This document shows, one piece after another, positions 35,523 through 43,418 of a DNA stretch of 64,000 nucleotides. The stretch spans positions 1 to 64,000 of the forward strand of contig NZ_CAMJOS010000009.1 of assembly GCF_946407605.1 (NCBI RefSeq). Reading direction: 5' to 3'. Each line of letters starts with the position of its first letter. Positions within the stretch are counted from its first letter, which is position 1. This stretch comes from an uncultured Prevotella sp. (GTDB lineage: Bacteria; Bacteroidota; Bacteroidia; Bacteroidales; Bacteroidaceae). The notes beneath the pieces were generated by a model, which saw nothing but the letters and a program-made list of their open reading frames with translations, was not told where the DNA came from and searched no databases. Position numbers and translations under genes: made by a program.

Positions 35523-38500
35523 ATGAAAGATCATAAGATAAAGAAAGTCCTGTTACTTGGTTCAGGCGCCCTGAAGATTGGTGAGGCCGGCGAGTTCGAC
35601 TATAGCGGTTCGCAGGCATTGAAGGCCCTGAAGGAAGAGGGCATCAAGACCGTACTTATTAATCCGAATATTGCAACGGTGCAGACCTCCGAAGGTGTTG
35701 CCGATCAGGTGTATTTCCTGCCTGTCCAGCCATACTTCGTCGAGCGTGTCATCGAGAAGGAACGTCCTGACGGCATCATGCTGGCCTTTGGCGGACAGAC
35801 GGCTCTGAACTGTGGCGTGGAGCTCTATCAGAGTGGTGTGCTCGAGAAATACGGCATCCAGGTGCTGGGTACTCCCGTTCAGGCCATCATCGATACTGAA
35901 GACCGTGAGCTGTTTGTGAAGAAACTCGACGAGATTGATGTGAAGACCATCAAGAGCGAGGCTTGCGATAATATCGAGGCAGCCCGTAAGGCCGCTGCCA
36001 CACTGGGCTATCCCGTCATCCTGCGTGCCGCCTATGCTCTGGGCGGACTGGGTTCAGGCTTCTGCGACAATGAGGAAGAGCTCAACAAGCTGGCCGAGAA
36101 AGCCTTCGCCTTCTCGCCGCAGGTGCTGGTTGAGAAGAGCCTGAAGGGCTGGAAGGAGATAGAGTACGAGGTGGTTCGCGACCGTTTCGACAACTGCATC
36201 ACCGTTTGTAACATGGAGAACTTCGACCCGCTGGGCATCCATACTGGCGAGTCTATTGTGATTGCTCCCTCGCAGACGCTTACCAACAGCGAGTATCACA
36301 AGTTGCGTGCGCTGGCCATCAAGATTATCCGTCATATCGGCATCGTGGGCGAGTGTAACGTGCAGTACGCCTTCGACCCCGAGTCAGAGGACTATCGTGT
36401 CATCGAGGTCAATGCCCGTCTGAGCCGTTCGTCAGCATTGGCATCAAAGGCCACAGGCTATCCCTTGGCTTTCGTCGCTGCCAAGCTGGGCTTGGGTTAC
36501 GGTCTGTTCGAATTGAAGAATTCCGTTACCAAGACTACGAGTGCCTTCTTCGAGCCCGCCCTCGACTATGTGGTGTGTAAGATTCCCCGTTGGGACCTCT
36601 CAAAGTTCCACGGTGTTGACAAGGAGCTCGGCTCGTCAATGAAGTCTGTTGGCGAGGTGATGGCTATCGGTCGCACCTTCGAGGAAGCCATCCAGAAGGG
36701 TCTTCGTATGATTGGTCAGGGCATGCACGGCTTCGTTGAGAACAAAGAGCTGAAGATTACCGATATCGACGCCGCCCTGCGCGAGCCTACCGACAAGCGT
36801 ATCTTTGTCATCTCAAAGGCTATGCACATGCCTGAATACACCATCGACAAGATTCACGAGCTCACCAAGATTGACAAGTGGTTCCTGCAGAAGCTGCAGC
36901 ACATCATCGACATCGATGAGGAGTTGAAAAACTCTAAATTTTCAACTCTCACCTTTCAACTTCTAAGAGAGGCCAAGGTCTATGGTTTCACCGACTTCCA
37001 GATAGCCCGTGCCATTGGACTCGAGGAAACCTCCGACAATATGCATCAGGCCATGCTGCAGGTGCGCCGTCGCAGAAAGGAGCTGGGCATCCTGCCTGTG
37101 GTGAAGCAGATTGACACGCTGGCAGCTGAGTATCCTGCTCAGACTAACTACCTGTACCTTACCTATCAAGGTACTACAAACGGCGACTCTGTGGCAGCCC
37201 ATTGTGACATCGCCTACGAGAACGATGGTCGCAGCATCATCGTGCTGGGCTCTGGTGCCTATCGCATCGGCTCCAGCGTCGAGTTCGACTGGTGTGGCGT
37301 TCAGGCTTTGAACACCATCCGCAAGGAGGGCTGGCGCTCAGTGATGATAAACTATAACCCTGAGACGGTATCTACCGACTACGATATGTGCGACCGTCTG
37401 TACTTCGATGAGCTGACGTTCGAGCGCGTGATGGATATCATCGATATGGAGGCCCCTCATGGTGTCGTCGTGTCAACGGGTGGTCAGATTCCTAACAACT
37501 TGGCTATGTATCTCGACGAGCAGCATGTGCCCATCCTGGGTACTCAGGCTCAGGATATCGACGGCGCCGAAGACCGTGCTAAGTTCTCGCAGATGCTCAA
37601 CGAGCTGGGTGTGAACCAGCCCGAATGGAGCGCGCTGACCTCGATGGAAGATATCGACAAGTTCGTAGAGAGGGTAGGGTTCCCTGTGCTGGTGCGCCCC
37701 TCTTATGTGCTCAGCGGTGCTGCCATGAATGTCTGCTCTAACAAAGACGAGCTGGAGCGCTTCCTGCAGTTGGCTGCCAATGTGAGCGAGGATCACCCTG
37801 TGGTGGTGTCGAAGTTCATCGAGCATGCCAAGGAGATTGAGATGGACGCTGTGGCTAAGGATGGCGAGATTCTGGCCTATGCCATCAGCGAGCACATAGA
37901 GTTTGCTGGTGTGCACTCTGGCGATGCCACCATCCAGTTCCCGCCTCAGAAGCTGTATGTCGAGACGGTGCGCCGCATCAAGCGCATCTCGCGTCAGATT
38001 GCTGCCGCCCTGCATATCAATGGTCCGTTCAACATCCAGTATATGGCGCGCGAAAACGATATCCTCGTCATCGAGTGTAACCTGCGTGCCTCACGTTCGT
38101 TCCCCTTTGTGTCGAAGGTTCTGAAACTCAACCTCATCGACCTGGCCACGAAGGTGATGCTGGGACTGCCTGTAGAAAAGCCCTCGAAGAACCTCTTCGA
38201 CCTCGACTATGTGGGCATCAAGGCCTCGCAGTTCTCGTTCAACCGCCTGCAGAAGGCCGACCCCGTGCTGGGTGTCGATATGGCGTCGACAGGCGAGGTG
38301 GGTTGTATCGGCGACAATACCGATACGGCGCTGCTGAAGTCTATGCTGAGTGTTGGTCATCGTATTCCCAAGAAGACCATCCTGCTGAGCACGGGTGGTG
38401 CCAAGCAGAAGGCCGACATGCTCGATGCTGCCCGCATGCTGGTGAATCACGGCTACGAGCTCTACGCCACCAAGGGCACCAGTCAGTATCTTACTGACAA

Positions 38501-38786
38501 CGGCATTGCCAACACCCGCGTGTTGTGGCCTTCCGAAGAGGCCGACGGCGCCAGCGATGCTCCCTCGGCCCTCGACCTGCTGCATGCTCACAAGATAGAT
38601 ATGGTGGTGAATATCCCCAAGGACCTGACTACCCACGAGCTGACCAACGGCTATAAGATTCGTCGTGCAGCCATCGACCTCAACGTGCCTCTGATCACCA
38701 ATGCCCGCTTGGCGGCTGCCTTTATCCAGGCTTTCTGTAATGTGGGCCTCGAAGGCATCGGCATCAAGGCTTGGGGAGAGTATTAA
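35523..38786 (+). CDS. carB: carbamoyl-phosphate synthase large subunit
   Basis: This subunit makes carbamoyl phosphate from bicarbonate, ammonia and two ATP. The 1087 residues hold two homologous ATP-grasp halves, starting LLLGSGALKIGEAGEFDYSG and IVLGSGAYRIGSSVEFDWCG. They are separated by an oligomerisation linker and followed by the C-terminal MGS-like allosteric domain (about 950-1087). In the linker (about residue 470-482) the sequence KNSKFSTLTFQLL is encoded by a stretch resembling a dispersed low-complexity repeat. The reading frame is intact and length is normal. Confidence 0.96.
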   Translation: MKDHKIKKVLLLGSGALKIGEAGEFDYSGSQALKALKEEGIKTVLINPNIATVQTSEGVADQVYFLPVQPYFVERVIEKERPDGIMLAFGGQTALNCGVELYQSGVLEKYGIQVLGTPVQAIIDTEDRELFVKKLDEIDVKTIKSEACDNIEAARKAAATLGYPVILRAAYALGGLGSGFCDNEEELNKLAEKAFAFSPQVLVEKSLKGWKEIEYEVVRDRFDNCITVCNMENFDPLGIHTGESIVIAPSQTLTNSEYHKLRALAIKIIRHIGIVGECNVQYAFDPESEDYRVIEVNARLSRSSALASKATGYPLAFVAAKLGLGYGLFELKNSVTKTTSAFFEPALDYVVCKIPRWDLSKFHGVDKELGSSMKSVGEVMAIGRTFEEAIQKGLRMIGQGMHGFVENKELKITDIDAALREPTDKRIFVISKAMHMPEYTIDKIHELTKIDKWFLQKLQHIIDIDEELKNSKFSTLTFQLLREAKVYGFTDFQIARAIGLEETSDNMHQAMLQVRRRRKELGILPVVKQIDTLAAEYPAQTNYLYLTYQGTTNGDSVAAHCDIAYENDGRSIIVLGSGAYRIGSSVEFDWCGVQALNTIRKEGWRSVMINYNPETVSTDYDMCDRLYFDELTFERVMDIIDMEAPHGVVVSTGGQIPNNLAMYLDEQHVPILGTQAQDIDGAEDRAKFSQMLNELGVNQPEWSALTSMEDIDKFVERVGFPVLVRPSYVLSGAAMNVCSNKDELERFLQLAANVSEDHPVVVSKFIEHAKEIEMDAVAKDGEILAYAISEHIEFAGVHSGDATIQFPPQKLYVETVRRIKRISRQIAAALHINGPFNIQYMARENDILVIECNLRASRSFPFVSKVLKLNLIDLATKVMLGLPVEKPSKNLFDLDYVGIKASQFSFNRLQKADPVLGVDMASTGEVGCIGDNTDTALLKSMLSVGHRIPKKTILLSTGGAKQKADMLDAARMLVNHGYELYATKGTSQYLTDNGIANTRVLWPSEEADGASDAPSALDLLHAHKIDMVVNIPKDLTTHELTNGYKIRRAAIDLNVPLITNARLAAAFIQAFCNVGLEGIGIKAWGEY
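36928..36966 (+). repeat. low-complexity repeat-like stretch inside carB
   Basis: The segment reads AACTCTAAATTTTCAACTCTC and onward, a mosaic of AACTCTCAA-type words. The reverse complement shares AAAATTT-AGAGTT with the panB-MFS gap. It encodes KFSTLTFQLL within the linker between the carB halves. Confidence 0.45.
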
Positions 38787-38915
38787 GGTGAAGGCTGCGA
38801 GTAAGCGAGAGCAGAGCCCGCTCGGTTATACCGCTTGCTACCGAAGGGACGCAAGAAATTGTTTGAGCTTTGCTGAGCGAGAGCAGACTAGACCGAAGGT
38901 CAAAGGTGAAATGTG
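38787..38915. repeat. degenerate repeated segment after carB
   Basis: The 12-mer AGCGAGAGCAGA occurs at 38804-38815 and 38876-38887 in similar surroundings, and ACCGAAGG occurs after each. The end reads AAAGGTGAAATGTGAAAAA. The track ORF 38701-38916 crosses it but is not gene-like. I see no clean terminator for carB here. Confidence 0.5.
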
Positions 38916-38925
38916 AAAAAGAGTG

Positions 38926-38956
38926 GCAAATATTTGGCGATTCGCTGAATATTTGC
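38926..38956. promoter_or_regulatory. 14-pair dyad overlapping the manA promoter
   Basis: GCAAATATT-TG-GCG-ATT-CGC-TG-AATATTTGC is symmetric across its length, with only T-G pairs off. It covers the -33 box and spacer and reaches the base before the -7 box, so a dimeric repressor could block the promoter. The same sequence could form an RNA hairpin only if transcription started further upstream. Confidence 0.6.
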
Positions 38957-38964
38957 TACTTTTG
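38933..38964 (+). promoter_or_regulatory. manA promoter
   Basis: TTTG (38933-38936), 20 bases, TACTTTTG (38957-38964); the manA ATG follows 8 bases later, leaving almost no 5' leader. Confidence 0.78.
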
Positions 38965-38972
38965 CATTTATT

Positions 38973-40010
38973 ATGATGATATATCCCCTTTTGTTTGAAC
39001 CGAACCTGCATACAGTAGTATGGGGTGGTGAACGCTTATGCCCCTATAAAGGGCTGTCTGACGCCTCCGAACCTATTGGCGAGAGCTGGGAGGTCAGCGC
39101 TGTGAAATCCAGTCCCAGTATTGTGGCCAATGGTCATTATGCAGGTCGTGATCTCATCTCTGTCATCAGCGAACAGCCCGAGGCCATTCTGGGCAAGGCG
39201 GTCAGCGATCAGTATCAGGGCCAGTTGCCCCTCCTGGTGAAGTTCATCGACGCCAAGCGCGACCTGAGCATCCAGGTGCATCCTGACGATGCGATGGCGC
39301 AGCGTGAACACGGCAAGATGGGCAAGAGCGAGATGTGGTATATCATCGACGCCCAGCCTGGCAGCTATCTCTATGCCGGCTTTAAGAAGGAGATCTCGCC
39401 TGAGGAGTATAAGCAGCGCATTGCCGACGGCACCATTGTCGATGTGCTGGCGCGCCATGAGGTACGCTCTGGCGATGTGTTCTATCTGCCTGCAGGTCGT
39501 GTGCACGCCATTGGCAGCGGCATCCTGCTGGCCGAGGTGCAGCAGTCGTCCGACGTCACCTATCGCATCTTCGACTACAACCGTCCTGGTATGGACGGCA
39601 AGCCGCGCGAGCTGCATACCGAGTTGGCAGCACAGGCGTTGGACTATCATGTGGAGGACGAGTATCGCACGCTCTATTCCGCAGCCCAGAACCGTGCCAA
39701 CCTCATTGTCAACTCACCCTATTTCAGCGTGCGCGTCACAGAGACCGAGAAGTCGTTCCATCGTAACCTGTTGAAATACGACAGCTTTGTCATCACCATG
39801 TGCATCGCGGGCCACTGTGAACTGCAGTTCCGCCAGACGGGCGAGCGCTTACAGCTGCGCGAAGGTCATAGTTGCCTGATACCTGCTGCGCTGGCCGACT
39901 ACGACGTGGTGCCGCAGCACGGACAGACGCGCATCCTCGATGCGTTTATCGACAATATGGACAAGAGTATTGTGGGCAAGGTGACGCGCTTCCTCCACAT
40001 CTCGGCTTAG
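38973..40010 (+). CDS. manA: mannose-6-phosphate isomerase, class I
   Basis: This is a zinc-dependent isomerase interconverting mannose-6-P and fructose-6-P, feeding GDP-mannose/fucose synthesis or mannose use. The cupin barrel begins LLFEPNLHTVVWGGERL. Zinc ligands appear in SIQVHPDD and KSEMWYIID, and the active-site strand is PAGRVHAIGSGILLAEVQQSSDVTYRIFDYNR. At 345 aa it is the short Bacteroidetes/Firmicutes type rather than the E. coli ~390-aa form. Start at 38973 (MMIYPLLFEP) or the next ATG is equivalent. GDP-sugars could supply the polysaccharide cluster at the window end. Confidence 0.93.
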   Translation: MMIYPLLFEPNLHTVVWGGERLCPYKGLSDASEPIGESWEVSAVKSSPSIVANGHYAGRDLISVISEQPEAILGKAVSDQYQGQLPLLVKFIDAKRDLSIQVHPDDAMAQREHGKMGKSEMWYIIDAQPGSYLYAGFKKEISPEEYKQRIADGTIVDVLARHEVRSGDVFYLPAGRVHAIGSGILLAEVQQSSDVTYRIFDYNRPGMDGKPRELHTELAAQALDYHVEDEYRTLYSAAQNRANLIVNSPYFSVRVTETEKSFHRNLLKYDSFVITMCIAGHCELQFRQTGERLQLREGHSCLIPAALADYDVVPQHGQTRILDAFIDNMDKSIVGKVTRFLHISA

Positions 40011-40016
40011 CGACGC

Positions 40017-40196
40017 TTAATAACGGCTTTCGCGCTTCATCATCCACACCTGCAGCACCACGCCTGCCAGGATGATGAAGAATGGTGTGAGCAGCACCAC
40101 GTTGACGAAGGTGAAATGCAGCAGATGAAGTGCTGCTAAGAGCAAAACTCCCAGCAAAATAAGTGCTAAACCGCTGTATTTCAGTATAAACTTCAT
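40017..40196 (-). CDS. small two-helix membrane protein
   Basis: This is a 59-residue protein starting MKFILKYSGLALILLGV, with two hydrophobic helices (about 7-28 and 30-51) joined by a short HLLHFTF turn and ending in a charged tail KRESRY. I recognise no family. The start at 40196 is chosen over the track start 40292, because the -7 box TATTTTTG (40225-40218) lies just upstream of it. It is convergent with manA, stops 6 bases apart, and divergent from rpsF. Confidence 0.65.
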   Translation of the reverse strand: MKFILKYSGLALILLGVLLLAALHLLHFTFVNVVLLTPFFIILAGVVLQVWMMKRESRY

Positions 40197-40217
40197 ATAA
40201 ATCGTTAAAATTGGGTG

Positions 40218-40225
40218 CAAAAATA
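40218..40225 (-). promoter_or_regulatory. -7 box of the small membrane protein gene
   Basis: Minus strand TATTTTTG, 21 bases before the ATG at 40196. No good TTTG at -33. Confidence 0.45.
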
Positions 40226-40268
40226 CAAAATAATTCGTAATTCTTGGCTTTGAATGCGATTTTTTTTG

Positions 40269-40276
40269 TACCTTTG
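40269..40276 (+). promoter_or_regulatory. -7 box of the rpsF operon
   Basis: TACCTTTG, 46 bases before rpsF; TTGG at 40244-40247 is 21 bases upstream and may serve as -33. Confidence 0.65.
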
Positions 40277-40322
40277 CACCCGCAATTTGCAAATTAAGTA
40301 TTTTTATTAATTAAAAAGTAGT

Positions 40323-40667
40323 ATGAATCAGTACGAAACCGTTTTCATTTTAACTCCCGTTTTGTCTGACGAACAGACAAAGGAAACGGTCGCTAAGTTC
40401 AAGAAGGTTCTCACCGACAAAGGTGCAGAGATTGTGAACGAAGAGGCCTGGGGATTGAAGAAACTGGCTTACCAGATTGAGAAGAAGACCTCTGGCTTCT
40501 ATTTTCTCATTGAGTTCAAGGCTGAGCCAGCAGTGATTAAGACATTGGAGACTGCTTTCCGTCGTGACGAGAAGGTTATTCGTTTCCAGACTGTTAAATT
40601 CGACAAGTTTGCTGCAGAGTATGCTGAGAAGCGTCGCAACAAGCTGGGTAAAAAAGAGGAGGCTTAA
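40323..40667 (+). CDS. rpsF: 30S ribosomal protein S6
   Basis: This is a small-subunit protein that binds S18 on the platform of the 30S particle. The 114 aa show [18 protein letters not shown] at the start and [26 protein letters not shown], both S6 signatures. It is first of the rpsF-rpsR-rplI operon. Here ssb is absent between rpsF and rpsR, as is usual in Bacteroidetes. Confidence 0.97.
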   Translation: MNQYETVFILTPVLSDEQTKETVAKFKKVLTDKGAEIVNEEAWGLKKLAYQIEKKTSGFYFLIEFKAEPAVIKTLETAFRRDEKVIRFQTVKFDKFAAEYAEKRRNKLGKKEEA

Positions 40668-40670
40668 ACT

Positions 40671-40937
40671 ATGGCAGAACAGAGTGAAATCCGTTATTTG
40701 ACAGCTCCTTCTATCGATACAAAGAAGAAGAAGTATTGCCGTTTCAAGAAGAGCGGTATCAAGTACATCGACTACAAGGATCCCGAGTTCCTGAAGAAGT
40801 TCCTGAACGAGCAGGGTAAGATTCTGCCCCGTCGCATCACCGGTACCTCTCTGAAGTACCAGCGTCGTGTGGCTCAGGCCGTTAAGCGTGCACGTCAGAT
40901 TGCATTGCTGCCTTACGTAACCGATTTGATGAAGTAA
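40671..40937 (+). CDS. rpsR: 30S ribosomal protein S18
   Basis: This is an 88-aa S18 with [24 protein letters not shown] and the C-terminal [29 protein letters not shown]. It forms a heterodimer with S6 and starts 3 bases after the rpsF stop. Confidence 0.97.
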   Translation: MAEQSEIRYLTAPSIDTKKKKYCRFKKSGIKYIDYKDPEFLKKFLNEQGKILPRRITGTSLKYQRRVAQAVKRARQIALLPYVTDLMK

Positions 40938-40955
40938 ACAAAGGAGGACGCAAGA

Positions 40956-41492
40956 ATGGAATTGATTTTGAAAGAAGATGTTATCGGCTTGGGATTCAAG
41001 AACGATATCGTGAATGTAAAGTCAGGCTATGGCCGTAACTACCTGATTCCTCAGGGCAAGGCTGTTATTGCTTCTCCCTCTGCTAAGAAGATTCTGGCTG
41101 AGAACCTGAAGCAGCAGGCTCACAAGCTGGCTGCTCTGAAGGCTGCTGCCGAGGAGAAGGCTGCTGCTCTCGAGGGTGTTGCTCTGACCATCACCGCCAA
41201 GGTGAGCGCTACTGGTCAGCTTTACGGTTCTGTTACCAATATGACTGTTGCCGACGAGCTTGCCAAGCTTGGTAAGGAGGTAGACCGTAAGATTATCGTC
41301 CTGAAGGATATCAAGAAGGTTGGTGAGTATGTTGCTGTGGTTCGTTTCCACAAGGAGGTTAGCGCCGAGATCCCCGTTACTGTTGTAGCCGAGGGTGGTG
41401 TTGCTCCTGTAGCTGAGGCTCCTGCTGAGGCTCCCGTTGCTGCTCCTGTAGAGGAGGATATCGACGAGACCGAGGCTCCTGTAGAAGAGTAA
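40956..41492 (+). CDS. rplI: 50S ribosomal protein L9 with acidic Ala/Pro/Glu tail
   Basis: L9 spans from its 23S-binding N-domain through a long connecting helix to a C-domain. The N-domain reads MELILKEDVIGLGFKNDIVNVKSGYGRNYLIPQGKA; the helix is alanine/lysine-rich (about 45-75); the C-domain ends near residue 148. Beyond that, about 30 residues form a tail of APVAEAPAEAP-like repeats and glutamates not needed for the fold. GGAGG precedes the start. A terminator follows. Confidence 0.95.
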   Translation: MELILKEDVIGLGFKNDIVNVKSGYGRNYLIPQGKAVIASPSAKKILAENLKQQAHKLAALKAAAEEKAAALEGVALTITAKVSATGQLYGSVTNMTVADELAKLGKEVDRKIIVLKDIKKVGEYVAVVRFHKEVSAEIPVTVVAEGGVAPVAEAPAEAPVAAPVEEDIDETEAPVEE

Positions 41493-41526
41493 ACGCTGTA
41501 AAACGATTCATTGATATTACAACGCG

Positions 41527-41559
41527 AATCCCAGTCACTTTCCAGTGGCTGGGATTTTT
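41527..41559 (+). terminator. rpsF-rpsR-rplI terminator
   Basis: AATCCCAGTCACT / AGTGGCTGGGATT stem around TTCC, followed by TTTTC. Confidence 0.9.
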
Positions 41560-41596
41560 CTTTGTGTCTGTCCCTCTTCCTCGCGCGTACCTTATA

Positions 41597-41642
41597 ATAT
41601 AAAAATAAGCACCGCAGGCCCTGTATCGAGGCTTGCGGTGCT
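41597..41642 (-). terminator. FGGY kinase terminator
   Basis: Read on the minus strand, AGCACCGCAAGCC/GGCCTGCGGTGCT forms a long stem and is followed by TTATTTTTATATT. Confidence 0.8.
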
Positions 41643-41669
41643 CGTTTGTTGCGAATTGAGTATATCGGC

Positions 41670-43256
41670 TTATTTGTTATCTACAGCAGCCTGCTCAATG
41701 GGTAGGCACTTCTTGTAGTTCTCAATATACTTCTCAAATCCAGCCACATCCTCGGCTGTTGGTGCGATGCTCACGCCAGTGTTGCCAGCAAACACCACAT
41801 CCTCCAGATAGTCGGCCAGCGTCTTGCCGTTCTTGTTAATCAGGTATCCGGCCAGCAGGGCAATACCCCATGCACCACCTTCGCCAGCAGTCTCCATCAC
41901 GCTGATGGGGCTGTTTAGGGCAGCAGCCAGCATGCGCTGCCCCACACCGGCAGTCTTGAAGTAGCCGCCATGGCCCGTGATACGGTCCACGCGAATCATC
42001 TCGTCCTTGAACAGGATGTCGTTGCCTATCTTCAGCACACCAATGGCACCATAGAGGTGGGCACGCATGAAGTTGGCCAGGTTGAACTTGTCGTTGGCAG
42101 AGCGAACGAACATTGGACGACCTTCAGCCAGGCCAGTGACAGGCTCGCCAGACACATAGTTGTAGGCCATCAGACCGCCGCAGTCGGTATCGCCCTCCAG
42201 GGCTTTGTTGAAGAGTTTGCCGTAGATTTCGTTCATGTCGACCTTGATGCCCAGCAGCTGCTGATATTCCTTGAAGAGGCCAACCCAGGCGTTGATGTCG
42301 CTGGTGCAGTTGTTGCAGTGTACCATGGCCACAAGCGAACCATCGGGCGTGGTCACCATATCAATCATCTCGTAAGGCTTGCTCAGCGGCTTCTCCAGCA
42401 CAATCATCGAGAACGAAGAGGTACCTGCGCTCACATTACCCGTGCGCTGCTTCACGGCGTTGGTGGCTACCATACCCGTGCCAGCGTCGCCCTCGGGAGG
42501 ACAGACGGGGATGCCGGGCTTCAGGTGACCGCTCACGTCGAGTTTCTTGGCACCATCAGGAGTCAGGAAACCGGCATTCTCACCTGCGTTCAGCGACTTG
42601 GGCAGGATGTCGAGCAACTTCCAACTATAGCCCTTAGGCTCAATCAGCTTGTCGAACTTCTCCACCATCGTGGCGTCGTAGGTCTTCGTGGCGGGGTCAA
42701 CGGGAATCATACCCGAGGCATCGCCCACGCCCAGCACAAACTCGCCAGTCACCTGCCAGTGCACATAGCCAGCCAGCGTCGTCAGGTACTTGATGTCCTT
42801 CACGTGCTCGTTGTTCTCCAGGATGCACTCGTAGAGGTGCGAGATGCTCCATCGCAGGGGGATGTTATAGTTGAACAGCTTGCTCAGCTCTGCTGCAGCC
42901 TTGCCCGTGTTGGTGTTACGCCAAGTGCGGAAGGGCACCAGAATCTCTTGTTTCTCGTTGAAGGCCATATAGCCGTGCATCATGGCGCTGAAGCCGATGG
43001 CAGCCAGCGACTCAATCTCGCAGTCGTACTGCTTCAGCACGTCCTTGCGCAGTTCGGCGTAGCAGTCCTGCAGACCATACCAGATAGCCTCTATCGAGTA
43101 TGTCCACAGTCCGTCCACCAGCTGGTTCTCCCACTCGTGGCTTCCCTGAGCAATGGGTTTGTTGTCCTGGTCGATGAGTACGGCCTTGATACGTGTGGAA
43201 CCGAATTCGATTCCCAGAATGGCTTTTCCAGCCTCAATGGTTTGTTTTGCAGTCAT
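41670..43256 (-). CDS. FGGY-family carbohydrate kinase
   Basis: This is a cytoplasmic sugar kinase of 528 aa. The FGGY N-domain begins ILGIEFGSTRIKAVLID (phosphate-1 loop). GFSAMMHGYMAF, the substrate region GDASGMIPVDP and the C-domain phosphate-2/adenosine parts (SAGTSSFSMIV, ETAGEGGAWGIALLAG) are clear. It resembles the xylulokinase/ribulokinase-like kinases of Bacteroides pentose loci. No isomerase or epimerase gene is next to it, so xylulose, ribulose or another ketose remain possible. It has its own consensus promoter and a terminator. The upstream Nudix-macro gene is on the same strand, 162 bases away. Confidence 0.85.
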   Translation of the reverse strand: MTAKQTIEAGKAILGIEFGSTRIKAVLIDQDNKPIAQGSHEWENQLVDGLWTYSIEAIWYGLQDCYAELRKDVLKQYDCEIESLAAIGFSAMMHGYMAFNEKQEILVPFRTWRNTNTGKAAAELSKLFNYNIPLRWSISHLYECILENNEHVKDIKYLTTLAGYVHWQVTGEFVLGVGDASGMIPVDPATKTYDATMVEKFDKLIEPKGYSWKLLDILPKSLNAGENAGFLTPDGAKKLDVSGHLKPGIPVCPPEGDAGTGMVATNAVKQRTGNVSAGTSSFSMIVLEKPLSKPYEMIDMVTTPDGSLVAMVHCNNCTSDINAWVGLFKEYQQLLGIKVDMNEIYGKLFNKALEGDTDCGGLMAYNYVSGEPVTGLAEGRPMFVRSANDKFNLANFMRAHLYGAIGVLKIGNDILFKDEMIRVDRITGHGGYFKTAGVGQRMLAAALNSPISVMETAGEGGAWGIALLAGYLINKNGKTLADYLEDVVFAGNTGVSIAPTAEDVAGFEKYIENYKKCLPIEQAAVDNK

Positions 43257-43287
43257 ATTCTTTTTCTTAGTTTTGGGGTTTATGCTG

Positions 43288-43318
43288 CAAAGATACGAAT
43301 AAACGAGCGAAATACAAA
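43288..43318 (-). promoter_or_regulatory. FGGY kinase promoter
   Basis: Minus strand TTTG (43318-43315), 19 bases (containing CGCTCGTTTATTCG), TATCTTTG (43295-43288). A near copy of this promoter block lies at 43373-43399. Confidence 0.82.
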
Positions 43319-43372
43319 ATAAATCTTTATTTATTTTTATTTCCGAGGTGCATCCTACCTAAGACCATCGGT

Positions 43373-43399
43373 CAAAGTACGAATAAACGAGCAAAATAC
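43373..43399 (-). repeat. degenerate second copy of the kinase promoter block
   Basis: CAAAGTACGAATAAACGAGC copies CAAAGATACGAATAAACGAGC of the kinase promoter but lacks one base in the -7 box (TACTTTG), so it is probably inactive. A small palindrome CGAGC-TAT-GCTCG follows at about 43404. Confidence 0.7.
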
Positions 43400-43418
43400 C
43401 CGCTCGAGCTATGCTCGC

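Noticed and set aside
36928-36966. Frameshift or insertion disrupting carB
   Set aside because: The frame stays open and the linker length matches E. coli CarB by eye, so the gene is intact.
38701-38916. 71-aa ORF at the end of carB
   Set aside because: It runs out of frame through carB into the degenerate repeat and has no start signal.
41970-43322. 450-aa plus-strand ORF opposite the FGGY kinase
   Set aside because: It is an antisense frame of the kinase, which has clear motifs, promoter and terminator on the other strand.
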